Part shown: piece by piece, positions 29,000 to 37,412 of the stretch | Numbering within the stretch: position 1 is the stretch's first letter | Layout: every line of letters starts with the position of its first letter | Position numbers and translations under genes: made by a program | The notes under the pieces: model-generated | What the model saw: only the letters and a program-made list of their open reading frames with translations | Databases searched by the model: none | What the model was told of the DNA's origin: nothing | From: Nonlabens spongiae | GTDB taxonomy: Bacteria > Bacteroidota > Bacteroidia > Flavobacteriales > Flavobacteriaceae | NCBI RefSeq assembly: GCF_002117125.1 | Contig: NZ_CP019344.1 | Location: 3,004,501 to 3,068,500 of the forward strand | Direction: 5' to 3' | DNA length: 64,000 bases

Positions 29000-29356
29000 C
29001 TAATTAGATTTAAGTTTTTGTTTTAGAGTGTAAATTTTTCTTTTGATGGTGTTGATGCTCTCATGAAGATCATCGCGAACACTAATGTCTATATAGTTTA
29101 AATCAGAAGATGACAATATCAAGTATTCCACTTCATTTGCAGATCCAAGTGCGATGCTCAAAAATCTATTGAATTCTGCATCTGACTCTCGACCACAGCC
29201 TTCTGAAATATTTGTAGGGATAGAAGTCGATGCTCTTCTGATTTGAGATGTCAAGCCATAAATCTCATCTTTGGGAAACCCTTCTGTCGACTTATAGATT
29301 TTCAAAGTAAGCTCATGGCTTAACTGCCAAATTGAATACTTCCTGAAATCTCTCAT
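29000..29356 (-). CDS. Four-helix-bundle protein (S23 / 23S rRNA-intervening-sequence family)
   Basis: A 118-residue all-helical protein with the family start DFRKYSIWQLSHELTLKIYK, then GLTSQIRRASTSIPTNISEGCGR (read in two pieces at about 35-58), LGSANEVEYLI and a basic C-terminal helix. The S23 family was first seen encoded in intervening sequences of bacterial 23S rRNA genes; a pentameric nucleic-acid-binding role has been suggested. Here the gene sits between groES and groEL, on the same strand. Inverted arms flank it tightly: the inner arms touch its start codon and its stop codon. It therefore looks like an inserted element instead of an operon gene. Confidence 0.9.
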   Translation of the reverse strand: MRDFRKYSIWQLSHELTLKIYKSTEGFPKDEIYGLTSQIRRASTSIPTNISEGCGRESDAEFNRFLSIALGSANEVEYLILSSSDLNYIDISVRDDLHESINTIKRKIYTLKQKLKSN

Positions 29357-29379
29357 ATTAGCCTAGTGCTTATTGCTTA

Positions 29380-29390
29380 GAGCTTATAGC
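29380..29390. repeat. Outer inverted-repeat arm, right, of the four-helix-bundle element
   Basis: GAGCTTATAGC. Together with the inner arm the transcript could form a long interrupted stem bringing the groES and groEL messages together. Confidence 0.75.
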
Positions 29391-29395
29391 ATCAA

Positions 29396-29411
29396 CGCTT
29401 TCGCGAAAGCG
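29396..29411. repeat. Genome palindrome, between groES and the four-helix-bundle element
   Basis: CGCTTTCGCGAAAGCG, 32 bases after the groES stop and 5 bases beyond the outer inverted-repeat arm; extended on one side to CGAGATCC as in several other copies. Confidence 0.95.
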
Positions 29412-29443
29412 AGATCCAAAAGATTCCAATCAAAAATTATGAT

Positions 29444-29719
29444 TTATACGATCGCTAATATGTCATCCTCACGCATCATGAGGTAATCGTTACCCTCAAG
29501 CTTGAGCTCAGTACCACTGTACTTACCATAAAGAACAGTGTCACCCACTTTTACGGTCATGTCGTGATCCTTTTTTCCTTTACCTACTGCTACCACTTTA
29601 CCTTGTTGTGGTTTTTCTTTTGCTGTATCTGGGATATAAAGTCCAGAAGCTGTTTTTTGCTCTGCTGCCACCGGCTCGATAAGCACGCGGTCAGAAAGAG
29701 GTTGAATATTTACTGCCAT
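29444..29719 (-). CDS. groES: Co-chaperonin GroES
   Basis: A 91-residue co-chaperonin ([42 protein letters not shown]) that caps the GroEL chamber. The mobile-loop region is [15 protein letters not shown]. The frame is open 23 codons further up, but the ATG at 29719 gives the standard length. It is the first gene of the groES / four-helix-bundle / groEL transcript. Confidence 0.97.
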   Translation of the reverse strand: MAVNIQPLSDRVLIEPVAAEQKTASGLYIPDTAKEKPQQGKVVAVGKGKKDHDMTVKVGDTVLYGKYSGTELKLEGNDYLMMREDDILAIV

Positions 29720-29851
29720 TTTATAAGTTTTAATGATTAATCTGTTGCGCACTCTTCCATTTATGTGCCATTTACAGCTTACTGACAAATTGCCGCAAAT
29801 GATCTAGGTCGCTGAAAAAATGACAAGCTGATATGTAGCATATTTGAAAAG

Positions 29852-29915
29852 AAAGCTCCCCTCTTTTTTTTGTATAAGACGACTGAGGTACGAGAGAGAA
29901 GAATGTAGAAGGGGC
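29852..29915. repeat. Structured intergenic repeat, copy A
   Basis: About 63 bases beginning AAGCTCCCCTC and ending GAAGGGGC, with the shared centre GAGGTACGAG. The ends can pair (CTCCCCTC with GAAGGGG-like). Copy B begins 101 bases later. Confidence 0.6.
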
Positions 29916-29952
29916 TGTGGCTATAGAGAAATCTATTTGCACTTCTCAATAT

Positions 29953-30015
29953 GAAGCTCCCCTCTCTCTTGCATCCGACGATCGAGGTACGAGTGAGAGG
30001 AATGCAGGAGGGGTT
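29953..30015. repeat. Structured intergenic repeat, copy B
   Basis: Same unit: AAGCTCCCCTC at the start, GAGGTACGAG in the middle, GGAGGGGTT at the end, with better pairing of the arms (CCCCTC with GAGGGG, TTGCAT with ATGCAG) than copy A. Confidence 0.6.
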
Positions 30016-30059
30016 GAGGGTGAGGCTGATAGGAGCCAGAGGTGAGGACAAGACACAAA

Positions 30060-30087
30060 AAAAATCCAGCCGTAAGACTGGATTTTT
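30060..30087. terminator. Terminator after secG
   Basis: AAAATCCAG / CTGGATTTTT stem with an 8-base loop, 23 bases past the secG stop. Confidence 0.8.
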
Positions 30088-30109
30088 ATCAATTGTGAAA
30101 TGAGTTTTT

Positions 30110-30466
30110 CTAGATAGAATCGTTTGCTGCACCTTGGGTAGCTTCCGTTTCTTCACCGTCGAGTACAGGTGCGCTGTCTACTTGCTCTACCGCATCTGGA
30201 TCAGCGATCTGACGGTTTGTAGTAGATGTTCCGCTAATCAACGTTGTGCTGGCAAGCAAAATCAATACTAAAAGAGCCGTAGCCAGTACCCAAGTACTCT
30301 TGTCTAGGAAGTCTCCAGTTTTTTTAACACCACCCAATTGTTGCGTACCACCACCACCGAAAGCACTGGAGAGACCGCCACCTTTAGGATTTTGAACCAT
30401 GACCACTACTACCAGTAGAAATGATACTAAAACGATTAGACCTAAGAATATATAAAATGTCGTCAT
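30110..30466 (-). CDS. secG: SecG, Sec translocon subunit
   Basis: A 118-residue membrane protein with two helices (about 3-24 and 58-78) separated by the Gly-rich MVQNPKGGGLSSAFGGGG and GVKKTGDFLDKSTW stretch diagnostic of SecG. It forms part of SecYEG and promotes protein movement through the channel. The acidic C-terminal extension (EQVDSAPVLDGEET) is usual for Bacteroidota SecG. It follows the TPR gene with no gap. Confidence 0.95.
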   Translation of the reverse strand: MTTFYIFLGLIVLVSFLLVVVVMVQNPKGGGLSSAFGGGGTQQLGGVKKTGDFLDKSTWVLATALLVLILLASTTLISGTSTTNRQIADPDAVEQVDSAPVLDGEETEATQGAANDSI

Positions 30467-31258
30467 CTAGCTGTTACTTTGTAAATCCTTGATTTTCTGA
30501 ATTTGGTCTGCAAAGAAACTACTTTTTTCTGGATGCTGCAATATTAAAATCTCGTATGATTTTATGGCTTTTGCATAGTTTTTCTGAGCCATATAGACTC
30601 CTGCCAAAGTCTCTGTCATAAGAGGTGCTGCAGGATTCTCAATCTCTATATCTACAAATTCAACTTTGCCTTTTGCAGGTTTGATTTTTGGCTTATCTGC
30701 GAGGAAACGATCGATGCGGGCCATTTTCTTTTTGCGTAGTTCCTCGTTAATATTAATTTCAGATTCTTGTGTAGCTGAGGTTTTTTCAACGGGTTCTAGA
30801 CTGGTGAGTTTAAGCCACTCGCTAAAGCTGTACACATCATTTCTAGAAAAATCTAAGGGTTGCTCGTCTACTTTATTCTCTTTTTTCTTAAAAAGTTCTG
30901 GATCGTTCACTTTTGAATAAGCGCCGGTTTCATCAAGGTTTTCTGATTTTGCTCTTACCAACTCTGCGTCGACCTTAATGGAATTCAGCTGATTTTGCTT
31001 GATGCTTTTGCTGGTGTCATCTTGAATAAACTCGGGCGAAGTGATGAAATCAAAAAGCACAGACCGATCTGTGGTAATGGCAGCTGTTTTTTGAAGCTCT
31101 CTGTTGTATTGAGGGCTGTTTTCTAGCTTCAAACATTTTAAATACAAGCTTCTAGCTGCTTGAAAATAGGGATGTTCATCAACGATCTGAGCAAGTTGAG
31201 ACAAATCGCTACCGGTGACTTCTTGCGGATTTTCAAACAAGTGTTGCAATCGCTCCAT
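30467..31258 (-). CDS. TPR-containing protein of the lptE-secG operon
   Basis: A 263-residue soluble protein that starts MERLQHLFENPQEV, has an acidic, low-complexity centre and ends with a tetratricopeptide-like helix pair (TLAGVYMAQKNYAKAIKSYEILILQHPEKSSFFADQI). It is conserved by position between lptE and secG in flavobacteria, in my recollection, but its role is unknown. It is 3 bases from lptE upstream and directly abuts secG, so it is part of one operon. A role in assembly of envelope machines is only a guess. Confidence 0.8.
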   Translation of the reverse strand: MERLQHLFENPQEVTGSDLSQLAQIVDEHPYFQAARSLYLKCLKLENSPQYNRELQKTAAITTDRSVLFDFITSPEFIQDDTSKSIKQNQLNSIKVDAELVRAKSENLDETGAYSKVNDPELFKKKENKVDEQPLDFSRNDVYSFSEWLKLTSLEPVEKTSATQESEININEELRKKKMARIDRFLADKPKIKPAKGKVEFVDIEIENPAAPLMTETLAGVYMAQKNYAKAIKSYEILILQHPEKSSFFADQIQKIKDLQSNS

Positions 31259-31261
31259 CCA

Positions 31262-31777
31262 CTACCAGTTTGCTAAAGTTGCATTCACAATATCTTGAGT
31301 GATCTGTCCATAAATGACCTCCAGCGCTGTATCCAGCGTTGCCCCCTGCATGGCTTGATTTGCATCATAGTCATAAAAGAAACTGAAACGCTTTTCAAAA
31401 CTGGCTTCGTCGTCTTTAGTATTGATGAATCTCACGTTTACCTCTATAGTCAGTCTATTTTGAGAGGCAAGATTGTCTGCTGTGGCTGTGATTGGGGCTA
31501 TGTAATACCGCGTTATTTCTCCTTGATAGATATAGTCGCCATTTGCTGTTACGAGATCCAGACTGGTTTGCTGAACAATTAAATTTTGTAGTGCTAAAGT
31601 AAAAGTTCGCTCGATACCTGGTTCGACAAGAGTTGCCTCGTAACCAAAAAAATCAACTTGGAAGGTCTTGATATTATCAGGAATGGAAACACTAGTGAAT
31701 CCATAGCTCACTCCGCACGATTGCAGTCCCGCAGCAATCAGCAATGATAAAACCAGTGCAGCTCTCCTAAAGATCAT
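31262..31777 (-). CDS. lptE: LptE-like LPS-assembly lipoprotein
   Basis: A 171-residue lipoprotein: MIFRRAALVLSLLIAAGLQSC signal with Cys lipobox, then YGFTSVSIPDNIKTFQVDFF and a domain with LTIEVNVRF, which fit Bacteroidota LptE. LptE plugs the LptD barrel that puts lipopolysaccharide on the cell surface. The ATG at 31777 is chosen because it opens the signal peptide; the frame extends 14 codons further. It overlaps the end of the sigma-54 activator gene by 11 bases. Confidence 0.85.
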   Translation of the reverse strand: MIFRRAALVLSLLIAAGLQSCGVSYGFTSVSIPDNIKTFQVDFFGYEATLVEPGIERTFTLALQNLIVQQTSLDLVTANGDYIYQGEITRYYIAPITATADNLASQNRLTIEVNVRFINTKDDEASFEKRFSFFYDYDANQAMQGATLDTALEVIYGQITQDIVNATLANW

Positions 31778-33068
31778 ATTGCTTGATTTTACGATAAAGC
31801 GTACGCTCTGAAATACCAAGATCCTCAGCGGCAGCTTTTCTTTTTCCTTTATGACGTTCTAGTGATTTTTTGATCAGTTCAATTTCTTTATCCATTAACG
31901 AGAGTGACTCTTCTTCTTCTACTTCTTGGGCAAAATCATAGCGATCCGTACTTTCCACAGTTTCAGGTTCACTGTTGTCGTTTACAATAGCTGTGTTAGC
32001 ATACGATTGGGGTGTGTCAATTGTAGTTTCAGAGTAACCGTTATCTATAATTTCTTCATAATCATCCACCGCACTTTCATTGCTGAAAACACGCTTGATC
32101 AGATTAGGATTTTCTTCTCTCACTTCGTTGGCATTACCTGAACTCATCAACTCGTTAGTCAGCTTTTTCAAGTCGTTGAGGTCGTTTTTCATGTCAAAAA
32201 GCACCTTGTAAAGAATCTCTCGCTCATTCGCAAAATCACTATCACCTTTCTTGCTTTCTTTTACAATCGCCGGTAGGTTTTTACCAGCATCAGGTAGGTA
32301 ATTGCGCAAGGTTTGAGCATCGATCGCTCTATCTTTTTCTAAAACGCTGATCTGCTCAGCGATATTGCGCAGTTGCCTGATGTTCCCGCTCCAGCGGTAG
32401 TTGCTCAAAAGTGAGACGGCATTCTCATCCAGTCGCACGGTAGGCATCTTGTACTTCATCGCAAAGTCACTGGCAAACTTCCTGAATAACAAATGAATAT
32501 CACCTTTACGTTCACGTAATGGCGGCAAGTGAATCTCAACCGTGCTTAAACGATAGTAAAGGTCTTCTCTGAATTTCCCTTTCTCAATCGCTTCAAACAT
32601 TTTAACGTTTGTAGCTGCTACGATTCGCACATCTGTTTTCTGAGTGTTTGAAGAACCTACTTTTAAAAACTCTCCGTTTTCTAAAACACGTAATAAACGT
32701 ACTTGAGTAGGTAGAGGCAGTTCACCGACTTCGTCCAAAAAGATCGTTCCTCCATCAGCTACTTCAAAATATCCCGATCGGGTAGTAGTGGCTCCGGTAA
32801 AAGCTCCTTTTTCATGGCCAAACAGCTCTGAGTCAATGGTTCCTTCAGGAATCGCACCGCAGTTGACAGCAATGTACTTGGCGTGTTTTCTAAAGGATTG
32901 AGAATGGATGATTTTTGGAATACTTTCCTTTCCCACACCACTTTCTCCAGTAACCAATACAGAAATATCAGTTGGGGCAACTTGCAAGGCTTTTTCAATC
33001 GCACGATTGAATCCTGCATCGTTACCTATGAGTTCAAATCTATTTTTAACCGACTGTACGCTTTCCAT
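31767..33068 (-). CDS. Sigma-54-interacting AAA+ transcription activator
   Basis: The 433-residue protein has an AAA+ domain beginning at residue 12 with Walker A GESGVGKES, the sigma-54 contact loop GAFTGA, Walker B TIFLDEVGELP, and arginine-finger region. The C-terminal end is a Fis-type helix-turn-helix (KRKAAAEDLGISERTLYRKIKQYDL, read at about 409-433). There is no receiver or sensor domain in front, so control must come from expression or partner proteins. The acidic middle (residues 280-390) is longer than usual. The position between miaB and lptE is, as I recall, the same across flavobacteria, suggesting a constant role. Confidence 0.93.
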   Translation of the reverse strand: MESVQSVKNRFELIGNDAGFNRAIEKALQVAPTDISVLVTGESGVGKESIPKIIHSQSFRKHAKYIAVNCGAIPEGTIDSELFGHEKGAFTGATTTRSGYFEVADGGTIFLDEVGELPLPTQVRLLRVLENGEFLKVGSSNTQKTDVRIVAATNVKMFEAIEKGKFREDLYYRLSTVEIHLPPLRERKGDIHLLFRKFASDFAMKYKMPTVRLDENAVSLLSNYRWSGNIRQLRNIAEQISVLEKDRAIDAQTLRNYLPDAGKNLPAIVKESKKGDSDFANEREILYKVLFDMKNDLNDLKKLTNELMSSGNANEVREENPNLIKRVFSNESAVDDYEEIIDNGYSETTIDTPQSYANTAIVNDNSEPETVESTDRYDFAQEVEEEESLSLMDKEIELIKKSLERHKGKRKAAAEDLGISERTLYRKIKQYDL

Positions 33069-33069
33069 A

Positions 33070-34545
33070 TTATTTCTGGGTTTCGTAAGTAACAGGTCCT
33101 TTCATATCGCTAAGACCGATCGGTGTTCCTATAAGTGTCGCACTAGTACAATCTGTCACTTCTACCATTACATAGTCACCTACTTTATAGTTCTCTTTTG
33201 GGAAAACGGTTACGTAATTCTGACTGTTTCGTCCGGCCCAGTGCTGATCTGATCTTTTGGATTCTTTCTCGATCAGACATTCCACCGTTTTGCCCACAAA
33301 AAACTGAGCTCGTTCAAATCCAGTTCTACGTTGAACGGCTATAATTTCATTGAGGCGTCTTTTCTTCACGTCTTCTGGCACATCGTCTTCCAGTTTTCTA
33401 GCCGCAAGCGTTCCTGGACGTTCTGAATAGGCAAACATGAATCCATAATCGTACTTCACATATTCCATAAGACTTAGTGTATCTTGATGGTCTTGCTCGG
33501 TTTCTGTTGGGAAACCTGCGATCATATCTTGCGAAATAGCACAGTTGGGAATGATGGCGTGAATACGATCGATCAATCGCATATATTCCTCTCGGGTATG
33601 CAAACGATTCATCGCTTTAAGAATGCGATCACTACCTGATTGTACCGGTAGATGGATGTAATTGCAAATATTGCGATGCTCTGCAATAGCATGCAACACA
33701 TCATCACTTATATCTTGCGGATTGCTCGTTGAGAAGCGTATGCGCATGTGAGGTTGCGCTCTGGCAACCATGTGTAAAAGATTGGCAAAATCCACCGCCG
33801 TCGCTTGCTGCATGGGTGTGGCATTTTTGAAATCTTTTTTGAGACCGCCACCATACCATAAATAGGAGTCTACGTTTTGTCCTAGAAGTGTAATTTCCTT
33901 GAATCCCTTGTCGGCGAGTTGTTGTACTTCTTCAAGAATGGATTGTGGGTCACGACTACGCTCACGGCCACGCGTAAATGGAACTACACAAAACGTACAC
34001 ATGTTGTCGCAGCCACGGGTGATGGATACAAATGCGGTGACACCGTTAGAGTCCAGTCTTACGGGTGCGATGTCTCCATAAGTCTCGTCCTTACTCAAAA
34101 TAACATTTACTGCGTCACGTCCTTCATCAACTTCAGCAACTAGATTAGGTAAGTCTTTATAGGCATCTGGTCCTACAACCATGTCTACAATCTTTTCTTC
34201 TTCCAGAAATTTTGATTTGAGACGCTCTGCCATGCAACCTAAAACCCCCACCTTCATTTTGGGATTAGCCTTTTGCTTGACTCTTTGGTACTTTTCCAGC
34301 CTCTTGCGCACGGTTTGTTCTGCCTTGTCCCTTATGGAACAGGTGTTTACGAGTACGAGATCTGCTTCTTCAATATTACTGGTCGTATTGAATCCTTGAT
34401 CAGAAAGAATCGATGCGACAATCTCACTATCAGAAAAGTTCATCTGGCAGCCATAGCTCTCGATGTAGAGTTTCCTGCTGTTTTGCTCTTTTGATGTAAG
34501 TTCCAGGGTCGTTCCCTGCTGTTCTTCCACTATTACTTTTTCCAT
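33070..34545 (-). CDS. miaB: tRNA-2-methylthio-N6-dimethylallyladenosine synthase MiaB
   Basis: The 491-residue radical-SAM methylthiotransferase adds the methylthio group at C2 of i6A37 in tRNAs reading UNN codons. Seen: the N-terminal UPF0004 domain with [11 protein letters not shown] and two more cluster cysteines (NTCSIR, GCMAERL), the radical SAM motif CDNMCTFC (CxxxCxxC), and a TRAM domain at the end ([26 protein letters not shown]). Family length is typical. It heads the leftward block and lies 1 base from the sigma-54 activator gene. Confidence 0.96.
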   Translation of the reverse strand: MEKVIVEEQQGTTLELTSKEQNSRKLYIESYGCQMNFSDSEIVASILSDQGFNTTSNIEEADLVLVNTCSIRDKAEQTVRKRLEKYQRVKQKANPKMKVGVLGCMAERLKSKFLEEEKIVDMVVGPDAYKDLPNLVAEVDEGRDAVNVILSKDETYGDIAPVRLDSNGVTAFVSITRGCDNMCTFCVVPFTRGRERSRDPQSILEEVQQLADKGFKEITLLGQNVDSYLWYGGGLKKDFKNATPMQQATAVDFANLLHMVARAQPHMRIRFSTSNPQDISDDVLHAIAEHRNICNYIHLPVQSGSDRILKAMNRLHTREEYMRLIDRIHAIIPNCAISQDMIAGFPTETEQDHQDTLSLMEYVKYDYGFMFAYSERPGTLAARKLEDDVPEDVKKRRLNEIIAVQRRTGFERAQFFVGKTVECLIEKESKRSDQHWAGRNSQNYVTVFPKENYKVGDYVMVEVTDCTSATLIGTPIGLSDMKGPVTYETQK

Positions 34546-34899
34546 CCCTTTGCTCCGTTCTTAGAATCTGCAAATATACTTCAAGTTAATTTCAAGTGAC
34601 ACAATGGCAGTATTTTTAACGTTGCTGGAGGTTAGTGGTTGTTACGCTTTCGCGAAAGCGAAATTATTTAAATGCTTTTTAAACTTCTAAGTACGATGAA
34701 GAAACAAGATGTAAGACTCATGAGGCAAGACCTGTAGAATGTGTTCCGTCGCCTTAAGATTGAAACATATAATAAGGACACAGTCGAGTTTTCATTCCAA
34801 AAATGGATCAAGATGTGATCGTTCAAATTCCCGTTTTAAAACTTTGCAAATGCCGATATAAAAATTACATATACCTTTGCGAGCCAAAATTATTTCACC
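34546..34899. promoter_or_regulatory. Divergent intergenic region miaB-topA
   Basis: 354 bases between divergent start codons. It holds a copy of the genome palindrome (34645-34660) and a candidate topA promoter: TTG at 34844-34846 and TACCTTTG at 34872-34879, matching TAnnTTTG with a 25-base spacer, 21 bases before the topA ATG. Nothing else stands out. Confidence 0.55.
34645..34660. repeat. Genome palindrome, miaB-topA intergenic copy
   Basis: CGCTTTCGCGAAAGCG, extended by A on the left; about 100 bases upstream of the miaB start. Confidence 0.95.
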
Positions 34900-37410
34900 A
34901 TGTCCAAAAATCTAGTCATCGTTGAGTCGCCAGCAAAGGCAAAGACCATTGAGAAATTCTTAGGCAAGGATTTTAAGGTGGCGAGTAGCTACGGCCATAT
35001 CGCCGACCTGCCTTCTAAAGAACTAGGAGTAGACGTGGACAGTGACTTTGCTCCTAAATATGTAGTGAGCTCTGACAAGAAAAAGCTGGTGAGCGAGTTA
35101 AAAAAACAGGCCAAAAATTCTGACCTGATCTGGCTCGCAAGTGATGAGGACCGTGAGGGAGAAGCGATCGCATGGCACCTTGCTGAGCAGCTTGATCTCA
35201 AAAAGGAGAAGATCAAACGTATCGTTTTTAATGCGATCACTAAAAGTGCTGTGCAACACGCGATTGAGAATCCGCGCGGGATTGATTATGATCTCGTAAA
35301 TGCGCAACAGGCGCGCAGGGTTTTGGATAGAATTGTGGGTTATGAAATCTCACCCATTCTCTGGCGTAAGGTTAAAGGTGGCGCCAGTGCTGGTCGCGTA
35401 CAGTCTGTGGCAGTACGGTTGATCGTAGAGCGTGAAGATGAGATCATTAATTTTAAAAGTGAAGACTCTTTTAGAATTGATGCGGAGTTCACAACGGATA
35501 GCGGTGCGGTCGTAAAAGCAAAACTACCTAGCAATCTCAATTCGCTTAAAGAAGCGCAAGATTTCTTGGATCAGAATATCGATGCCATTTTTAAAGTGGC
35601 CGAGCTTAATAAAAAACCTGCCAAAAAATCTCCAGCACCACCATTTACAACTTCAACGCTTCAGCAAGAAGCATCTCGCAAGCTCTTCTTTAATGTAAGC
35701 CGTACCATGCAACTAGCCCAGCGACTGTATGAGGCTGGTCTCATCACTTACATGAGAACAGATAGTGTGAATTTGAGCAACGAGGCAAAAAAAGGAGCGG
35801 AACAGGAAATCAAAAACGCTTACGGAGATAAATTCCACAAGTCCCGCAATTATAAAGGGAAGTCAAAGGGAGCTCAAGAGGCGCACGAGGCGATCCGTCC
35901 AACAGATTTTTCCAAACACAGCGCTGGTAACGATCGAGACCAGATTAGATTATATGAATTGATCTGGAAGCGAGCTATTGCAAGTCAAATGAGCGATGCG
36001 CAGCTGGAAAGGACTACCGTTGCAATAGAAGCAGATAAACACGATAAGAGGTTTACAGCGAGCGGTGAGATTGTAAAATTTGAAGGTTTTCTCAAGGTGT
36101 ATCTAGAAAGTACTGATGACGAAGATCTCGAGCAAGAAGGTCTATTGCCTGCACTTGAAGAACAACAAGAGCTTTTCAATCAAGCCATAACCGCAACTCA
36201 GCGTTTCACGAGACCACCATATCGTTATACAGAGGCATCTCTAGTGAAGAAATTAGAAGAGCTTGGCATAGGTAGACCTTCCACTTATGCACCTACCATT
36301 ACCACGATACAGAATAGAAAATACATTGAAAAGGGCCAGTCAGAGGGTGAAGAACGTGGATATACTCAATTGACACTTTCTAATGGAAAAGTAAAGGAGA
36401 AACAACTTACTGAAAAAACAGGTTCAAACAAGAACAAACTTGTTCCTACAGATGTGGGAAGGGTGGTGAATAGTTTTTTGGTCGAGCATTTTGGAGAAAT
36501 ACTGGACTACAACTTTACGGCTAAAGTCGAGGAGTCCTTTGATAATATTGCAGAAGGCAAAGAAGAGTGGACTGATATGATGGACCACTTCTATAAAAGT
36601 TTTCACCCTAAAGTAAAAGACGTCGCCGAAAACGCTGAACGTGAAGTAGGGGAGAGAGAATTGGGAAAACATCCTGAATCTGGCAAGCCGGTGATCGTGC
36701 GTTTGGGACGATTCGGGCCCATGGCACAAATAGGTCACGCAGACGATGAAGAGAAACCTCAATTTGCAAGTTTACTTCCCTCTCAGTCGTTAAATACTAT
36801 TGAGCTGGAAGAAGCTCTTGATCTATTCAAGCTCCCACGTACTTTAGGTGAGTATAAAGGCTATCCTATTGAGGTGAATCAAGGTCGTTATGGTCCTTAT
36901 GTGAAGTTCAATGAAAAAACATTTGTTTCCCTTGAGAAGACAGATGATCCCATGACGATCACTGAAGATCGTGCGATGGAGCTTATTAAAGCAAAAGAAA
37001 AAGCTGATGCTCCGATATATGAGTATGACGGTCAACCTGTGACCAAAGGTGTGGGAAGATTTGGTCCTTTTATCAAATGGGCAGGAATGTTCATCTCAGT
37101 GAATAAGAAATACGATTTTGACAATCTTTCCAACGCTGATATTGAAATGCTCATAAAGGATAAAATTCAAAAAGAAAAGGACAAACTAATTGTAGATTGG
37201 GAAGAAGAAGGAATTCGCATTGAGAAGGCTCGCTGGGGCCGTCATAATATTGTCAAAGGGAAAACTAAAGTGGAGATCGGTAAAGAGGTTGACCCATTGA
37301 AGGTCTCTCTGGAGAAAGCAAAGGAATTACTTGAGAAAAAAGCTCCGAAAAAGAAAACGGCGGCTAAAAGAAAATCTACCACTAAACTTAAAACCGCTAA
37401 GAAAAGCTAA
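34900..37410 (+). CDS. topA: DNA topoisomerase I (type IA)
   Basis: An 836-residue enzyme that relaxes negative supercoils by breaking one strand. The TOPRIM domain opens the protein (LVIVESPAKAKTIEKFLG, acidic motif SDEDREGEAIAWH at 81-93), and the active-site Tyr284 sits in ITYMRTDS. The C-terminal third contains repeats of the type GRYGPYVK and GVGRFGPFIKW in place of classical Cys4 zinc fingers, as in other Bacteroidota, and ends in a Lys-rich tail. The next gene starts 3 bases after the stop. Confidence 0.97.
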   Translation: MSKNLVIVESPAKAKTIEKFLGKDFKVASSYGHIADLPSKELGVDVDSDFAPKYVVSSDKKKLVSELKKQAKNSDLIWLASDEDREGEAIAWHLAEQLDLKKEKIKRIVFNAITKSAVQHAIENPRGIDYDLVNAQQARRVLDRIVGYEISPILWRKVKGGASAGRVQSVAVRLIVEREDEIINFKSEDSFRIDAEFTTDSGAVVKAKLPSNLNSLKEAQDFLDQNIDAIFKVAELNKKPAKKSPAPPFTTSTLQQEASRKLFFNVSRTMQLAQRLYEAGLITYMRTDSVNLSNEAKKGAEQEIKNAYGDKFHKSRNYKGKSKGAQEAHEAIRPTDFSKHSAGNDRDQIRLYELIWKRAIASQMSDAQLERTTVAIEADKHDKRFTASGEIVKFEGFLKVYLESTDDEDLEQEGLLPALEEQQELFNQAITATQRFTRPPYRYTEASLVKKLEELGIGRPSTYAPTITTIQNRKYIEKGQSEGEERGYTQLTLSNGKVKEKQLTEKTGSNKNKLVPTDVGRVVNSFLVEHFGEILDYNFTAKVEESFDNIAEGKEEWTDMMDHFYKSFHPKVKDVAENAEREVGERELGKHPESGKPVIVRLGRFGPMAQIGHADDEEKPQFASLLPSQSLNTIELEEALDLFKLPRTLGEYKGYPIEVNQGRYGPYVKFNEKTFVSLEKTDDPMTITEDRAMELIKAKEKADAPIYEYDGQPVTKGVGRFGPFIKWAGMFISVNKKYDFDNLSNADIEMLIKDKIQKEKDKLIVDWEEEGIRIEKARWGRHNIVKGKTKVEIGKEVDPLKVSLEKAKELLEKKAPKKKTAAKRKSTTKLKTAKKS

Positions 37411-37412
37411 CT

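Larger units (their letters stand above)
29720..30109. other. Intergenic region with two related structured repeats
   Basis: 390 bases between groES and secG. Bases 29720-29800 should hold the groES promoter, though no clear TAnnTTTG match is seen. Bases 29852-30015 hold two copies of a repeated unit, and the secG terminator lies at 30060-30087. The 125-codon leftward frame through this stretch has no protein-like features. Confidence 0.6.

Noticed and set aside
29000..29356. Four-helix-bundle gene as a normal member of the chaperonin operon
   Set aside because: The tight inverted arms at its start and stop codons and its known link with intervening sequences favour an inserted element.
29852..30015. 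CRISPR array
   Set aside because: There are only two copies, the units are longer than CRISPR repeats and differ internally, and no cas gene is present in the window.
29779..30156. 125-codon leftward frame between groES and secG
   Set aside because: It spans the structured repeats and the secG terminator and overlaps secG's end; the product has no recognisable composition.
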